A DNA stretch of 12,413 nucleotides from Pseudomonadota bacterium (GTDB lineage: Bacteria; Pseudomonadota; Alphaproteobacteria; Sphingomonadales; Sphingomonadaceae). The translations under genes and the position numbers were made by a program. A model generated the notes under the pieces. It was not told the DNA's origin. It saw only the letters and a program-made list of their open reading frames with translations, and searched no databases. This document shows, one piece after another, positions 1 to 6,153 of the stretch. Positions within the stretch are counted from its first letter, which is position 1. Each line of letters begins with the position of its first letter. The stretch is taken from contig JAFAEZ010000173.1 in NCBI GenBank assembly GCA_023423775.1, positions 1-12,413 on the forward strand. Direction: 5' to 3'.

Positions 1-126
1 CGGAGCAGCTGCGGCCGGCGCCGTCGCGGGCTTGTCAGCGGCCTTGACCGGCTGGGCGTGCATGGGGCGCACCGAGGCGACGACCTTGTCCCACAGCGCC
101 TTTTCCTCAGCGTTGAGGCGACGCAC
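1..126 (-). CDS. Smr-domain protein, N-terminal fragment (gene runs off the left edge)
   Basis: Only the first 42 codons are visible. They begin at a GTG (126–124) that lies inside the last codons of mltA, so the two genes overlap by 20 nt in different frames. The fragment starts RRLNAEEKALWDKVVASVRP and then becomes rich in Ala, Pro and Lys. This opening (an R-R-L, a short acidic stretch, then LW-x-x-V) is what I know from the N-termini of alphaproteobacterial Smr/MutS2-like proteins. They place a small nuclease-like Smr domain at the C-terminus after a low-complexity linker. The Smr domain itself would lie outside the window, so function is inferred from the N-terminal style and from the position after timA–mltA. 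The tight overlap suggests translational coupling to mltA. The frame stays open upstream of the GTG, so a different start is possible. Confidence 0.6.
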   Translation of the reverse strand, partial: MRRLNAEEKALWDKVVASVRPMHAQPVKAADKPATAPAAAAP

Positions 127-1306
127 CGAAGGCCCCCGCCGCCGCGAGCCGGGCGACCGCGCTGCGCGGCAGCAAAATGTAGGCCGAGCCGCTTCCTTGC
201 ATGCCGCCGGCGATGCGCGCCGCCTCGGCGCCCGCGCCCCAGAAAGTGTCGAAGCGGTTGGCGCCCTTGATCGCCCCGCCGGTATCCTGCGCCACCCAGA
301 GTCCGCTCGCCTCGGCCCGGTCGAGGCCGAGCAGCACCGGCGCGCCGAGGGGGACGAATTTCGGATCGGCGGCGACGGTGCCGCGCGCCGTCACCGGCAG
401 CCCCATGGCGCCGAGCGGACCAGGGCCGGTCAGCTCGCGAAAGAAGATATAGCTCTTATTCTCGCGCATGATCGCCTTGCCCTCTTCGGGGTTGGCGCGC
501 AGCCAGGCGACGATGCCCTGCATGCTGGTCTGGCCGGGGCCGAGCAGTCCCCTTTCCTTCATGATCTTGCCGATGGCGACATATTCGCGACCGTTCTGGC
601 CGGCATAACCGATCCGCATCACGCCACCGTCGGGCAGGAGCAGGCGCCCCGACCCCTGGATCTGGAGGAAGAAGAATTCGATCGGGTCGGCCGCCCAGCC
701 GATTTCGAGGCCGCGGCCGGCGAGCGCGCCCTCCTCGATCTCGCTGCGCTCGTAATAAGGAACGAAGACGCCGTTCTCGAGCCGTCCGCGCCTTTTCTCA
801 CCGGTCGTCGGGTCATTCTCCAGCAGGTCGGCGGGCTTGGCATAGACCGGTACGAAGCCGGGCTGAGGCGTGCGCGAACCGGCAATCTCCGGTTCGAAAT
901 AACCGGTGGCAAAGGCCTTGCCGTCGCCGACCCGGACAAGTTCGAAATTGTCTCCGAAGAATCGGACGGGGTCACCGGCGCCCGGCTCCTGCGCGCCAAG
1001 ACAGAGGCCCGCCCAATCCTCGGGCCGGGTCAGGCCGCTCGGGTCGTCGCGCCGGGCGAGCGACGGGCAGCTGATCTGGAAAGCTTCGAAGGCGCGCTTC
1101 GCTTCATCGACGCCAAGCCCATTGAGGGTCGGACCACGCTGCAGACCGGCTTCGAGCGCGGTCGCGGGCGCGGGCTTCTCCACCGGCGGCGGGGCCGGCG
1201 TCGGAGGCACGAGGCGGGGGGCGCAGCTGGCGAGCGCCAGCAGCAGGACGGCGAGCGCGGCACTACGGCGCGGGCTGAAATGAGAATCCGACACGACCGC
1301 GTTCAT
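107..1306 (-). CDS. mltA: Membrane-bound lytic murein transglycosylase A (lipoprotein)
   Basis: The 399-residue product is an MltA-family lytic transglycosylase. These enzymes cleave the MurNAc–GlcNAc bond of peptidoglycan and form 1,6-anhydro-MurNAc ends, acting from the periplasmic face of the outer membrane. The N-terminus carries a signal sequence with lipobox LASC, giving lipidated Cys28. A Pro-rich linker follows (about 33–48). MltA-domain motifs come next: GYFEPEI (135–141), YYERSEI (184–190) and FFLQIQGSGRL (212–222). The C-terminal double-psi barrel has GLPVTARGTVAADP (302–315) and QDTGGAIKG with a following RFD (340–353). Asp341 and Asp353 match the conserved acidic pair that includes the family's catalytic Asp. 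Length is normal for the family. It sits 27 nt after the timA-like gene and probably shares its transcript. No clear Shine–Dalgarno precedes the ATG; a GC palindrome lies there instead. Confidence 0.95.
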   Translation of the reverse strand: MNAVVSDSHFSPRRSAALAVLLLALASCAPRLVPPTPAPPPVEKPAPATALEAGLQRGPTLNGLGVDEAKRAFEAFQISCPSLARRDDPSGLTRPEDWAGLCLGAQEPGAGDPVRFFGDNFELVRVGDGKAFATGYFEPEIAGSRTPQPGFVPVYAKPADLLENDPTTGEKRRGRLENGVFVPYYERSEIEEGALAGRGLEIGWAADPIEFFFLQIQGSGRLLLPDGGVMRIGYAGQNGREYVAIGKIMKERGLLGPGQTSMQGIVAWLRANPEEGKAIMRENKSYIFFRELTGPGPLGAMGLPVTARGTVAADPKFVPLGAPVLLGLDRAEASGLWVAQDTGGAIKGANRFDTFWGAGAEAARIAGGMQGSGSAYILLPRSAVARLAAAGAFGASPQR

Positions 1307-1307
1307 A

Positions 1308-1321
1308 GCCGCGGCCGCGGC
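1308..1321. repeat. 14-nt GC-only palindrome before the mltA start
   Basis: GCCGCGGCCGCGGC is perfectly self-complementary and lies 1 nt upstream of the mltA ATG on the minus strand, in the 27-nt gap after the Tim44-like gene. In the mRNA it occupies the place where a ribosome binding site is expected and could fold or dimerise. It may equally be a chance product of high GC. Confidence 0.5.
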
Positions 1322-1333
1322 CGGTAGGGAAGC

Positions 1334-1978
1334 TCAGGCTTCGTCCGTCTCGACCAGAAGCCAGTTGGGATCGTCGCTGCCGAGCTTGCGCTGGAAGGTC
1401 CAGACGTCGTGGGTCTCAACCGCGTCAGTGAGCGAGCCGGCCACGACATGGCCTTCCGCGTCGCGCGTCACCGCGGCGATATCGGCGTCGAAGCGCACCG
1501 TGATGCTGGCGGTGCGGCCGTCGAGGCGCGCATCCTCGATCATCGCGCGCTCGATCTGGACGAGACGATTTTCGAGACGAAGACCGGCGGCCTCGCGCTC
1601 GGCGATCGCGCTTTCGAAGCTGGCGCGAACGTCGCCGCCGACCAGCCACTCAAGCTCTTCACGGTCGCCCTTCCAGAAGGCTTCGAGGACCATGCGATAG
1701 GCCGACTGCGCGCCCTCGAGGAAGCGGGCGACGTCGAAGCCCGGATCGGCGGACACGATCGCGCGGACGCCGCTGGCGGCGCCCTCCTCATAAGCGAGGC
1801 CGCCGCCGTCGCGGCGTTCGGGGGACGCATCGGCGACCGGCGCGAGCGCCTCGGTTCCGGGCACCGCCTCGGGCCGGGTGACGGGCTGCTGCTCGTGCCC
1901 GGTCCGCTTGCCGAGCACGGCGTAGAGCCTGAGGCCCACGAACAGGGCCACCAGCGCCAGCAAGACAATCTCCGTCAC
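1334..1978 (-). CDS. timA: Tim44/TimA-family membrane-anchored protein
   Basis: I chose the GTG at 1978–1976 because GGAGAG lies 5 nt upstream. This gives 214 residues beginning VTEIVLLALVALFVGLRLYA, an immediate N-terminal membrane helix (about 3–22). An in-frame ATG at 2023 would fall upstream of the promoter -10 and add a non-conserved arginine-rich leader. After the helix comes a Pro/Gly/Asp-rich linker (about 25–75), then a Tim44-like domain (about 78–212). Its features are FLEGAQSAYRMVLEAFWKGD (86–105), an alternating amphipathic stretch, and a closing DVWTFQRKL–DPNWLLVET. Bacterial homologues of the C-terminal part of mitochondrial Tim44 are common in alphaproteobacteria, where their role is poorly defined; an adaptor role at the inner membrane is suggested. 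Divergence from secB, an export chaperone gene, fits an envelope or protein-export connection, but that is inference. Confidence 0.85.
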   Translation of the reverse strand: MTEIVLLALVALFVGLRLYAVLGKRTGHEQQPVTRPEAVPGTEALAPVADASPERRDGGGLAYEEGAASGVRAIVSADPGFDVARFLEGAQSAYRMVLEAFWKGDREELEWLVGGDVRASFESAIAEREAAGLRLENRLVQIERAMIEDARLDGRTASITVRFDADIAAVTRDAEGHVVAGSLTDAVETHDVWTFQRKLGSDDPNWLLVETDEA

Positions 1979-1990
1979 GCACACTCTCCG
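1979..1990 (-). promoter_or_regulatory. Ribosome binding site fixing the timA GTG start
   Basis: On the minus strand GGAGAG stands 5 nt before the GTG at 1978. It is the best Shine–Dalgarno-like match near this gene and decides in favour of the shorter GTG start over the upstream ATG at 2023. Confidence 0.7.
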
Positions 1991-2007
1991 CAAAATATCC
2001 GGCCTCC

Positions 2008-2036
2008 TACATAGGCTCCTCACCCTGATGTTTCAA
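2008..2036 (-). promoter_or_regulatory. Sigma-70-type promoter for timA–mltA–smr
   Basis: On the minus strand a TTGAAA -35 (2036–2031) is separated by exactly 17 nt from TATGTA (2013–2008). With the preceding C, the latter reads CTATGT, close to the alphaproteobacterial -10 style CTATAT. Transcription would begin near 2001, leaving a leader of about 22 nt before the GTG at 1978. Confidence 0.6.
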
Positions 2037-2067
2037 ATGGCGAGTAGCGCCTATCGGCGTGTTGCGC

Positions 2068-2098
2068 GCGCCCGGCGCTCCTGCTACCCGCCGGGCGC
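2068..2098. repeat. Strong inverted repeat in the timA–secB intergenic region
   Basis: GCGCCCGGCG (2068–2077) and CGCCGGGCGC (2089–2098) are perfect 10-nt complements around an 11-nt loop. With a 2-nt bulge the pairing extends through TTGC on the left to GCAA on the right. There is no T-run, so it is not an intrinsic terminator. It lies about 56 nt before the secB ATG and would probably be part of the secB leader RNA or an operator. Confidence 0.65.
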
Positions 2099-2153
2099 AA
2101 GAATGGGACCGCTCGCGGCCGCCATTCTCCTCTTTTCTCGAAGGTATAAGACA

Positions 2154-2675
2154 ATGGCCGAAGAAGAAGGCGTTGCGGGCGTGAACGAAGTGCAGACCAA
2201 TGGCGAGGACACCGCTCCGCAGGTCGGAGTCATCTCGCAATATGTGAAGGATTTCTCGTTCGAGAACCCGAACGCGCCGGGCGTCTACCAGTGGCAGGGC
2301 CAGCCGCAGATCGACGTCCAGTTCAACATCGGCGCCTTCCGCCTCGGCGATGAGGTCCATGAAGTTACTTTAAAGATCGAGGTCGGCGCCAAGTCCGAAG
2401 GCCGCACCGCCTTCCAGGTCGATCTCACCTATGCCGGCCTGTTCGCGATCCGCAACGTTCCCGAAGAGCAGCTCCAGCCGTTCCTCCTCGCCGAGGCGCC
2501 GCGCCTGCTCTTCCCGTTCGCCCGCCGGGTCGTCTCCGACGCCGTGCAGGATGGCGGCTTCCCGCCGCTGATGCTCGACCCGATCGATTTCGGCGCGCTC
2601 TACATGCAGCGTGCGGCCCAGCAGCAGGCCGAAGGCGGCGAGTTCACGGCCCCGGAAGTGACCGGCCAGGCCTGA
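2154..2675 (+). CDS. secB: Protein-export chaperone SecB
   Basis: The 173-residue product is SecB, a cytosolic tetrameric chaperone that holds preproteins unfolded and passes them to SecA at the SecYEG translocon. Family motifs are clear: YVKDFSFENPNAP (30–42), the core strand region with TYAGLF (92–97), the helix AEAPRLLFPFARRVVSDA (113–130) and GGFPPLMLDPIDF (134–146). The first 25 residues are acidic and non-conserved, as is usual, and a polar tail ends the protein. The ATG at 2154 is chosen because homology starts soon after it and AAGG lies about 9 nt upstream. The open frame back to 2028 encodes an Arg-rich stretch across the hairpin and is not expected to be translated. murJ begins 22 nt after the stop, suggesting a shared transcript. 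I could not identify a convincing promoter. Confidence 0.95.
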   Translation: MAEEEGVAGVNEVQTNGEDTAPQVGVISQYVKDFSFENPNAPGVYQWQGQPQIDVQFNIGAFRLGDEVHEVTLKIEVGAKSEGRTAFQVDLTYAGLFAIRNVPEEQLQPFLLAEAPRLLFPFARRVVSDAVQDGGFPPLMLDPIDFGALYMQRAAQQQAEGGEFTAPEVTGQA

Positions 2676-2697
2676 TCGGCCCGGCTGGACCCACCGC

Positions 2698-4254
2698 ATG
2701 AACCTGCACAAGGCGATCGGTACGATCGGCGGGCTGACCATGGTCAGCCGCGTCTTCGGCTTCGCGCGCGAAATGCTGATGTCGCGCATCATGGGCGCGT
2801 CGGGGGCAGCGGATGCCTTCCTCGTCGCGTTTCGCCTGCCCAACACCTTCCGCCGCCTGTTCGGCGAGGGCGCCTTTTCGGCGGGGTTCGTGCCACTCTT
2901 CAGCCAGCGTTACCATGGCCCGGGCGGGCTTGAGGAAGCGAAGAAATTCTCCGAGGAAGTGCTCGCGGTCTTCCTGCCGACCTTGTTCATCTTCACTTTG
3001 GTGTTCGAAGCGGCGATGCCCGCCTTCGTGTGGGCGATCGCCTCCGGCTATGCGGACGAGCCGGCCAAGTTCGACCTGACCGTGTTCCTGACTCGCATCA
3101 CCTTCCCCTATCTGCTGCTGATCAGCCTCGTCTCGCTCTTTTCGGGCGTGCTCAATTCGCTGACGAAGTTCGCCGCCGCCGCCTTCGCCCCGGCCCTGCT
3201 CAACATCGCGATGCTGGCGGCCCTCCTTCTGGTGCCGACCGGCGGCATCCCGACGGCGATCGCACTCTCGGTCGGGGTGACCGTGGGCGGCGTCCTGCAG
3301 CTCGCTTTGCTGTGGAACAGCGCGCGCAAGGCCGGCGTCTCGCTACGGCTGCGCAAGCCGAAGATCACGCCGAGCGTGAAGCAGTTCTTCGTGGTGGTGA
3401 TCCCGGCGACCCTGGGCGCCGGCGTCTACCAGATCAGCCAGCTCATCGACACCTTCTTCGCGACCCGCCTTCCCGAAGGATCGATGTCCTACCTCAATTA
3501 TTCGGACCGGCTCAATCAGCTGCCGCTGTCGGTGATCGGGACCGCGCTCGGCACGGCGATCCTGCCCCAGATCAGCCGCTTCATTGCCAAGGGCGAACCC
3601 GACGAAGCGGCCCGGGTGCAGGGCCAGGCGGTCGAGCTTTCGATGCTCCTCTGCCTGCCCGCGGCGCTCGCGCTGGCGGTGGTCGCAGGCCCGCTGGTCG
3701 CGGCGATGTTCCAGGGCGGCCGCTTCACCGCAGAGGACGCCCATATCACTGGGAATACGCTGGCGATCATCGTCTCGGGCCTACCGGCCTATGTGTTGGT
3801 GAAGGTCATCACGCCCGGTTTCTACGCGCGCAACGACACGAAGACCCCGGTCAAGACCGCGGCCGTGGTTCTGATCGCCAACGTGCTGCTCAACTTCGCC
3901 CTGATCCCGCAGTTCGGCATTTACGGGCTGGCGATGGCGATCGCGGCCTGTTCGTGGCTCAATGCGATCATGCTTTACGTCATCCTCAACCGCCGAGGCC
4001 ATTTCCGCATCGAGCCCTGGCTCTGGGGCCGGATCGCACGCCAGCTGCTCGCCGGCGCCGTCATGGTCGCAGCACTTTACGGGGTGCGGACCTTGCTGAC
4101 CGGCTGGTTCGCCGGCTCGGTTGGCGAGCGACTGGTTGCGGTCGGCGCGATCATCGCCACCGGGGGCATCGTCTATTTCGCAGTCGCCTGGGTCATCGGC
4201 GCGATGAACCGCGACGACATCCTCATCCTCCTCCGGCGCAAGAAGGTCAGCTGA
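2698..4254 (+). CDS. murJ: Lipid II flippase MurJ
   Basis: The 518-residue polytopic protein is MurJ of the MOP exporter superfamily. It flips the peptidoglycan precursor lipid II from the cytosolic to the periplasmic face of the inner membrane. The N-terminus has RVFGFARE (18–25), then GASGAADAF and FRLPNTFRRLFGEGAFSAGF (45–64). Arg18, Arg24, Asp39, Arg52 and Glu57 fall at the same numbers as functionally important residues of the E. coli protein. Arg271 in NYSDRLNQLP corresponds to E. coli Arg270. Length and the long series of hydrophobic segments match the 14-helix family fold. It follows secB by 22 nt and its TGA overlaps the trpS ATG by one base, so it is probably translated from the same message. 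The Shine–Dalgarno before its ATG is weak. Pairing with the peptidoglycan-cleaving mltA nearby may be coincidental. Confidence 0.96.
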   Translation: MNLHKAIGTIGGLTMVSRVFGFAREMLMSRIMGASGAADAFLVAFRLPNTFRRLFGEGAFSAGFVPLFSQRYHGPGGLEEAKKFSEEVLAVFLPTLFIFTLVFEAAMPAFVWAIASGYADEPAKFDLTVFLTRITFPYLLLISLVSLFSGVLNSLTKFAAAAFAPALLNIAMLAALLLVPTGGIPTAIALSVGVTVGGVLQLALLWNSARKAGVSLRLRKPKITPSVKQFFVVVIPATLGAGVYQISQLIDTFFATRLPEGSMSYLNYSDRLNQLPLSVIGTALGTAILPQISRFIAKGEPDEAARVQGQAVELSMLLCLPAALALAVVAGPLVAAMFQGGRFTAEDAHITGNTLAIIVSGLPAYVLVKVITPGFYARNDTKTPVKTAAVVLIANVLLNFALIPQFGIYGLAMAIAACSWLNAIMLYVILNRRGHFRIEPWLWGRIARQLLAGAVMVAALYGVRTLLTGWFAGSVGERLVAVGAIIATGGIVYFAVAWVIGAMNRDDILILLRRKKVS

Positions 4255-5252
4255 TGCGCGTAGTCTCGGGCATCCAGCCCACCGGCAATCTCCACCTCGG
4301 CAATTATCTCGGCGCGATCCAGCGCTGGGTGAAAATGCAGGACGAAGCCGAATGCCTCTTCTTCCTCGCCGATCTCCACGCCATCACGGTCTATAACGAT
4401 CCCGACGAACTCGCCGCCAACGTGCGCGAGATGGCCGCGGCATTGATCGCCTGCGGGATCGACCAGAACAAATCGCTGCTGTTCAACCACGCGCGCGTCC
4501 CGGCCCATCCGGAGCTCGCCTGGTTGCTCAACTGCACGGCCCGGATCGGCTGGCTGAACCGGATGACCCAGTTCAAGGAGAAGTCCGGCAAGAATCGCGA
4601 GACCGCAAGCGTCGGCCTGTTCGCTTATCCGGTGCTGATGGCGGCCGATGTCCTGCTCTACCAGGCGACGCACGTGCCAGTTGGCGAGGACCAGAAACAG
4701 CATCTCGAGCTGGCGCGCGACGTCGCGACCAAGTTCAACACCGATTACAACGTCGAATTGTTCACGCTGCCCGAGCCGCTGATCGGCGCGACTGCGGCGC
4801 GGGTGATGTCGCTGCGCGACGGTTCGGCCAAGATGTCCAAGTCCGATCCGTCGGACATGAGCCGGATCAATCTCACCGACGACAGCGACACGGTCGCGCA
4901 GAAGATCCGCAAGGCCAAGACCGACGCCGAGCCATTGCCCGATTCGTTCGACGCGCTCGCCGAGCGGCCGGAGGCGCGCAACCTCGTCGGCATCTACGCG
5001 GCCCTGGCCGGCGAGAGCGCCGACGAGGTGCTGGCGCGCTTCGCCGGACAGGGCTTCGGCGCCTTCAAGCCGGCTTTGGCCGATTTGCTGGTCGAGACCC
5101 TGCGACCGATCAAGGCGCGGCTCGACGAGCTGCGCGACGATCCCGGCGAACTCGACCGTATCCTGCTCGACGGGGCCGGACGCGCGACCGCGATGGCGCA
5201 ACCGACGCTCGATGGGGCCTACCAGGCGATGGGCCTGCGCCGCTCGGCTTAA
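4254..5252 (+). CDS. trpS: Tryptophanyl-tRNA synthetase
   Basis: The 332-residue product is a class Ic aminoacyl-tRNA synthetase that charges tRNA-Trp with tryptophan in the cytosol. The Rossmann fold starts at once with GIQPTGNLHLGNYLGA. The HIGH signature appears as HLGN (14–17) and the second signature is an exact KMSKS (193–197). Between them are the FFLADLHAITV, RIGWLNRMTQFK and GLFAYPVLMAADVLLY motifs typical of bacterial TrpRS, and the VPVGEDQKQHLELARD segment. Length matches the family. The ATG overlaps the murJ stop (ATGA arrangement), indicating translational coupling. No T-box or leader peptide is possible in this tightly packed position, so there is no sign of tryptophan-specific control. 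No hairpin terminator follows, so transcription may continue towards the lipoprotein gene. Confidence 0.97.
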   Translation: MRVVSGIQPTGNLHLGNYLGAIQRWVKMQDEAECLFFLADLHAITVYNDPDELAANVREMAAALIACGIDQNKSLLFNHARVPAHPELAWLLNCTARIGWLNRMTQFKEKSGKNRETASVGLFAYPVLMAADVLLYQATHVPVGEDQKQHLELARDVATKFNTDYNVELFTLPEPLIGATAARVMSLRDGSAKMSKSDPSDMSRINLTDDSDTVAQKIRKAKTDAEPLPDSFDALAERPEARNLVGIYAALAGESADEVLARFAGQGFGAFKPALADLLVETLRPIKARLDELRDDPGELDRILLDGAGRATAMAQPTLDGAYQAMGLRRSA

Positions 5253-5283
5253 GCCGGCAAAATCAGCAACTTGGCGCGAACAG

Positions 5284-5349
5284 CTCAACCTTCTTCAGCA
5301 ACCGTTCAGCGAGTTGGTGGCAGGACGCAACCTTCCTATATTGGTTGAG
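5284..5349. repeat. CAACC repeat array and inverted repeat upstream of the DUF4136 lipoprotein gene
   Basis: CAACCTTC occurs at 5286–5293 and again at 5328–5335, with CAACCGTTC at 5299–5307 between them. CTCAACC (5284–5290) is the exact reverse complement of GGTTGAG (5343–5349), and CAACC/GGTTG (5328–5332 and 5343–5347) flank the proposed -10 symmetrically. The two identical octamers are 42 bp apart, close to four helical turns, which suits a binding site for a dimeric or looping regulator. No regulator family can be named. Confidence 0.45.
5314..5342 (+). promoter_or_regulatory. Promoter for the DUF4136 lipoprotein gene
   Basis: TTGGTG (5314–5319) and TATATT (5337–5342) are spaced by 17 nt; the -10 with its preceding base reads CTATAT, the alphaproteobacterial style. 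A start near 5349 would leave a leader of about 27 nt, with GAAAGG 9 nt before the ATG at 5376. The -35 is a partial match, which may point to activator dependence through the CAACC repeats. Confidence 0.5.
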
Positions 5350-5375
5350 AACCTGCCGACGAAAGGCTTGCCGCC

Positions 5376-6035
5376 ATGTCTATTCACAAGAAATTGCTGA
5401 CGCTTGCCGCTCCGGTGGCCTTGCTCGCGCTCAGCGCCTGCGCCACCGGCTTTCCGGCCAAGGTTTCGCGCTTCCAGGCGATGCCCGCCCCGCAGGGCCA
5501 GAGCTTCGTGATTCAGCCGGTCCATGCCGAGGATCGCGGCGGCCTGGAATTTTCGCGCTACGCCGATCTCGTGCGGCGGAACCTGATCGCCCAGGGCTAT
5601 CAGGAGGCCGCGTCGCCGCAGAGCGCGACGATGGTCGTGTCGATCGACTACGGCGTCGACAATGGCCGCGAGAAGATCGTCACCTATCCGAGCAGCCGGA
5701 TCGGCTATGGGGGCTTCTACGACCCCTTCTACCCGCGCTTCTATTACGGCCGCCGCTCGCCTTTCTATTACGGCTGGAACGACCCCTATTGGTATGATCC
5801 GTTCGGCTACGACAACGTCCGCAGCTACACCGAATATACCAGCTATTTCGACATGGACATCAAGCGCACGGCTGACGGCCAGTCGCTGTTCGAGGGCACG
5901 GCCAAGGGCCGCTCGCGGACCGATGAGTTGCAGACGCTCGTCCCGAACCTGGTGCAGGCGATGTTCACCGGCTTCCCGGGCAATTCGGGCGAGACCGTCC
6001 GGATCACCGTGCCGCCGCCCGAGCGCCGCCGCTAA
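5376..6035 (+). CDS. DUF4136-type lipoprotein with aromatic-rich insert
   Basis: The 219-residue product has a signal peptide and lipobox LSAC, giving lipidated Cys22, so it should be anchored in a membrane facing the periplasm. The remainder resembles DUF4136 lipoproteins. An early strand FVIQPV (44–49) is followed by a helix EFSRYADLVRRNLIAQGYQEA (58–78), then a strand ATMVVSIDYGV (84–94). The later strand YFDMDIKRTADGQSLFEGTAKG (157–178) and helix ELQTLVPNLVQAMFTGFPG (184–202) follow. Between the two strands, residues 109–146 form an insert packed with Tyr, Phe and Trp with Gly, Pro and Asp. The molecular function of the family is unknown. GAAAGG lies 9 nt before the ATG. The gene seems to stand alone, with its own promoter and a strong terminator, although read-through from trpS is possible. 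Confidence 0.85.
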   Translation: MSIHKKLLTLAAPVALLALSACATGFPAKVSRFQAMPAPQGQSFVIQPVHAEDRGGLEFSRYADLVRRNLIAQGYQEAASPQSATMVVSIDYGVDNGREKIVTYPSSRIGYGGFYDPFYPRFYYGRRSPFYYGWNDPYWYDPFGYDNVRSYTEYTSYFDMDIKRTADGQSLFEGTAKGRSRTDELQTLVPNLVQAMFTGFPGNSGETVRITVPPPERRR

Positions 6036-6052
6036 GCTTCACAGCGCGTCTC

Positions 6053-6090
6053 AAAAAAGGAGGGCCAGGCGACTGGCTCTCCTTTTTCTT
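6053..6090 (+). terminator. Intrinsic terminator of the lipoprotein gene
   Basis: GGAGGGCCAG (6059–6068) pairs with CTGGCTCTCC (6073–6082), with one G·U pair, around a GCGA tetraloop. A T-rich run starts at 6083. The A-run before the stem (6053–6058) lets it work in both directions, so it may also back up dnaA termination. Confidence 0.9.
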
Positions 6091-6104
6091 TGTGCCGAAC
6101 CCAC

Positions 6105-6130
6105 AAAAAAGGAGGGACCGAAGCCCCTCC
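6105..6130 (-). terminator. Intrinsic terminator of dnaA
   Basis: On the minus strand GGAGGGGC, a UUCG tetraloop and GUCCCUCC form an 8-bp stem (one G·U pair), followed at once by six T residues (6110–6105). It lies 23 nt after the dnaA stop. The UUCG loop and clean U-tract make it a textbook intrinsic terminator. Confidence 0.9.
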
Positions 6131-6153
6131 CAGGTCAGGCCTCAGCCCCTCCT

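Noticed and set aside
32..1327. Long plus-strand open frame opposite mltA (431 codons)
   Set aside because: It mirrors mltA codon by codon, is Arg/Gly/Ala-rich without any recognisable motif, and mltA on the other strand has complete family signatures. It is a high-GC antisense frame.
2028..2153. N-terminal extension of SecB from an ATG at 2028
   Set aside because: The extension reads through the hairpin at 2068–2098, is Arg-rich and unlike SecB; the ATG at 2154 has a Shine–Dalgarno and gives the family length.
3030..5252. Long frame that would fuse about 400 extra residues to the N-terminus of TrpRS
   Set aside because: The extra part is an out-of-frame reading of murJ. TrpRS homology begins exactly at the ATG at 4254 and the length is then normal.
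4173..5288. Minus-strand open frame opposite trpS (371 codons)
   Set aside because: No motifs and a composition typical of antisense shadows; trpS has intact HLGN and KMSKS signatures.
5276..5306. EcfG-type general stress promoter (GAAC … CGTT) before the lipoprotein gene
   Set aside because: The spacing of 21 nt is longer than the usual 16–17 nt, and the upstream element lacks GGAAC.
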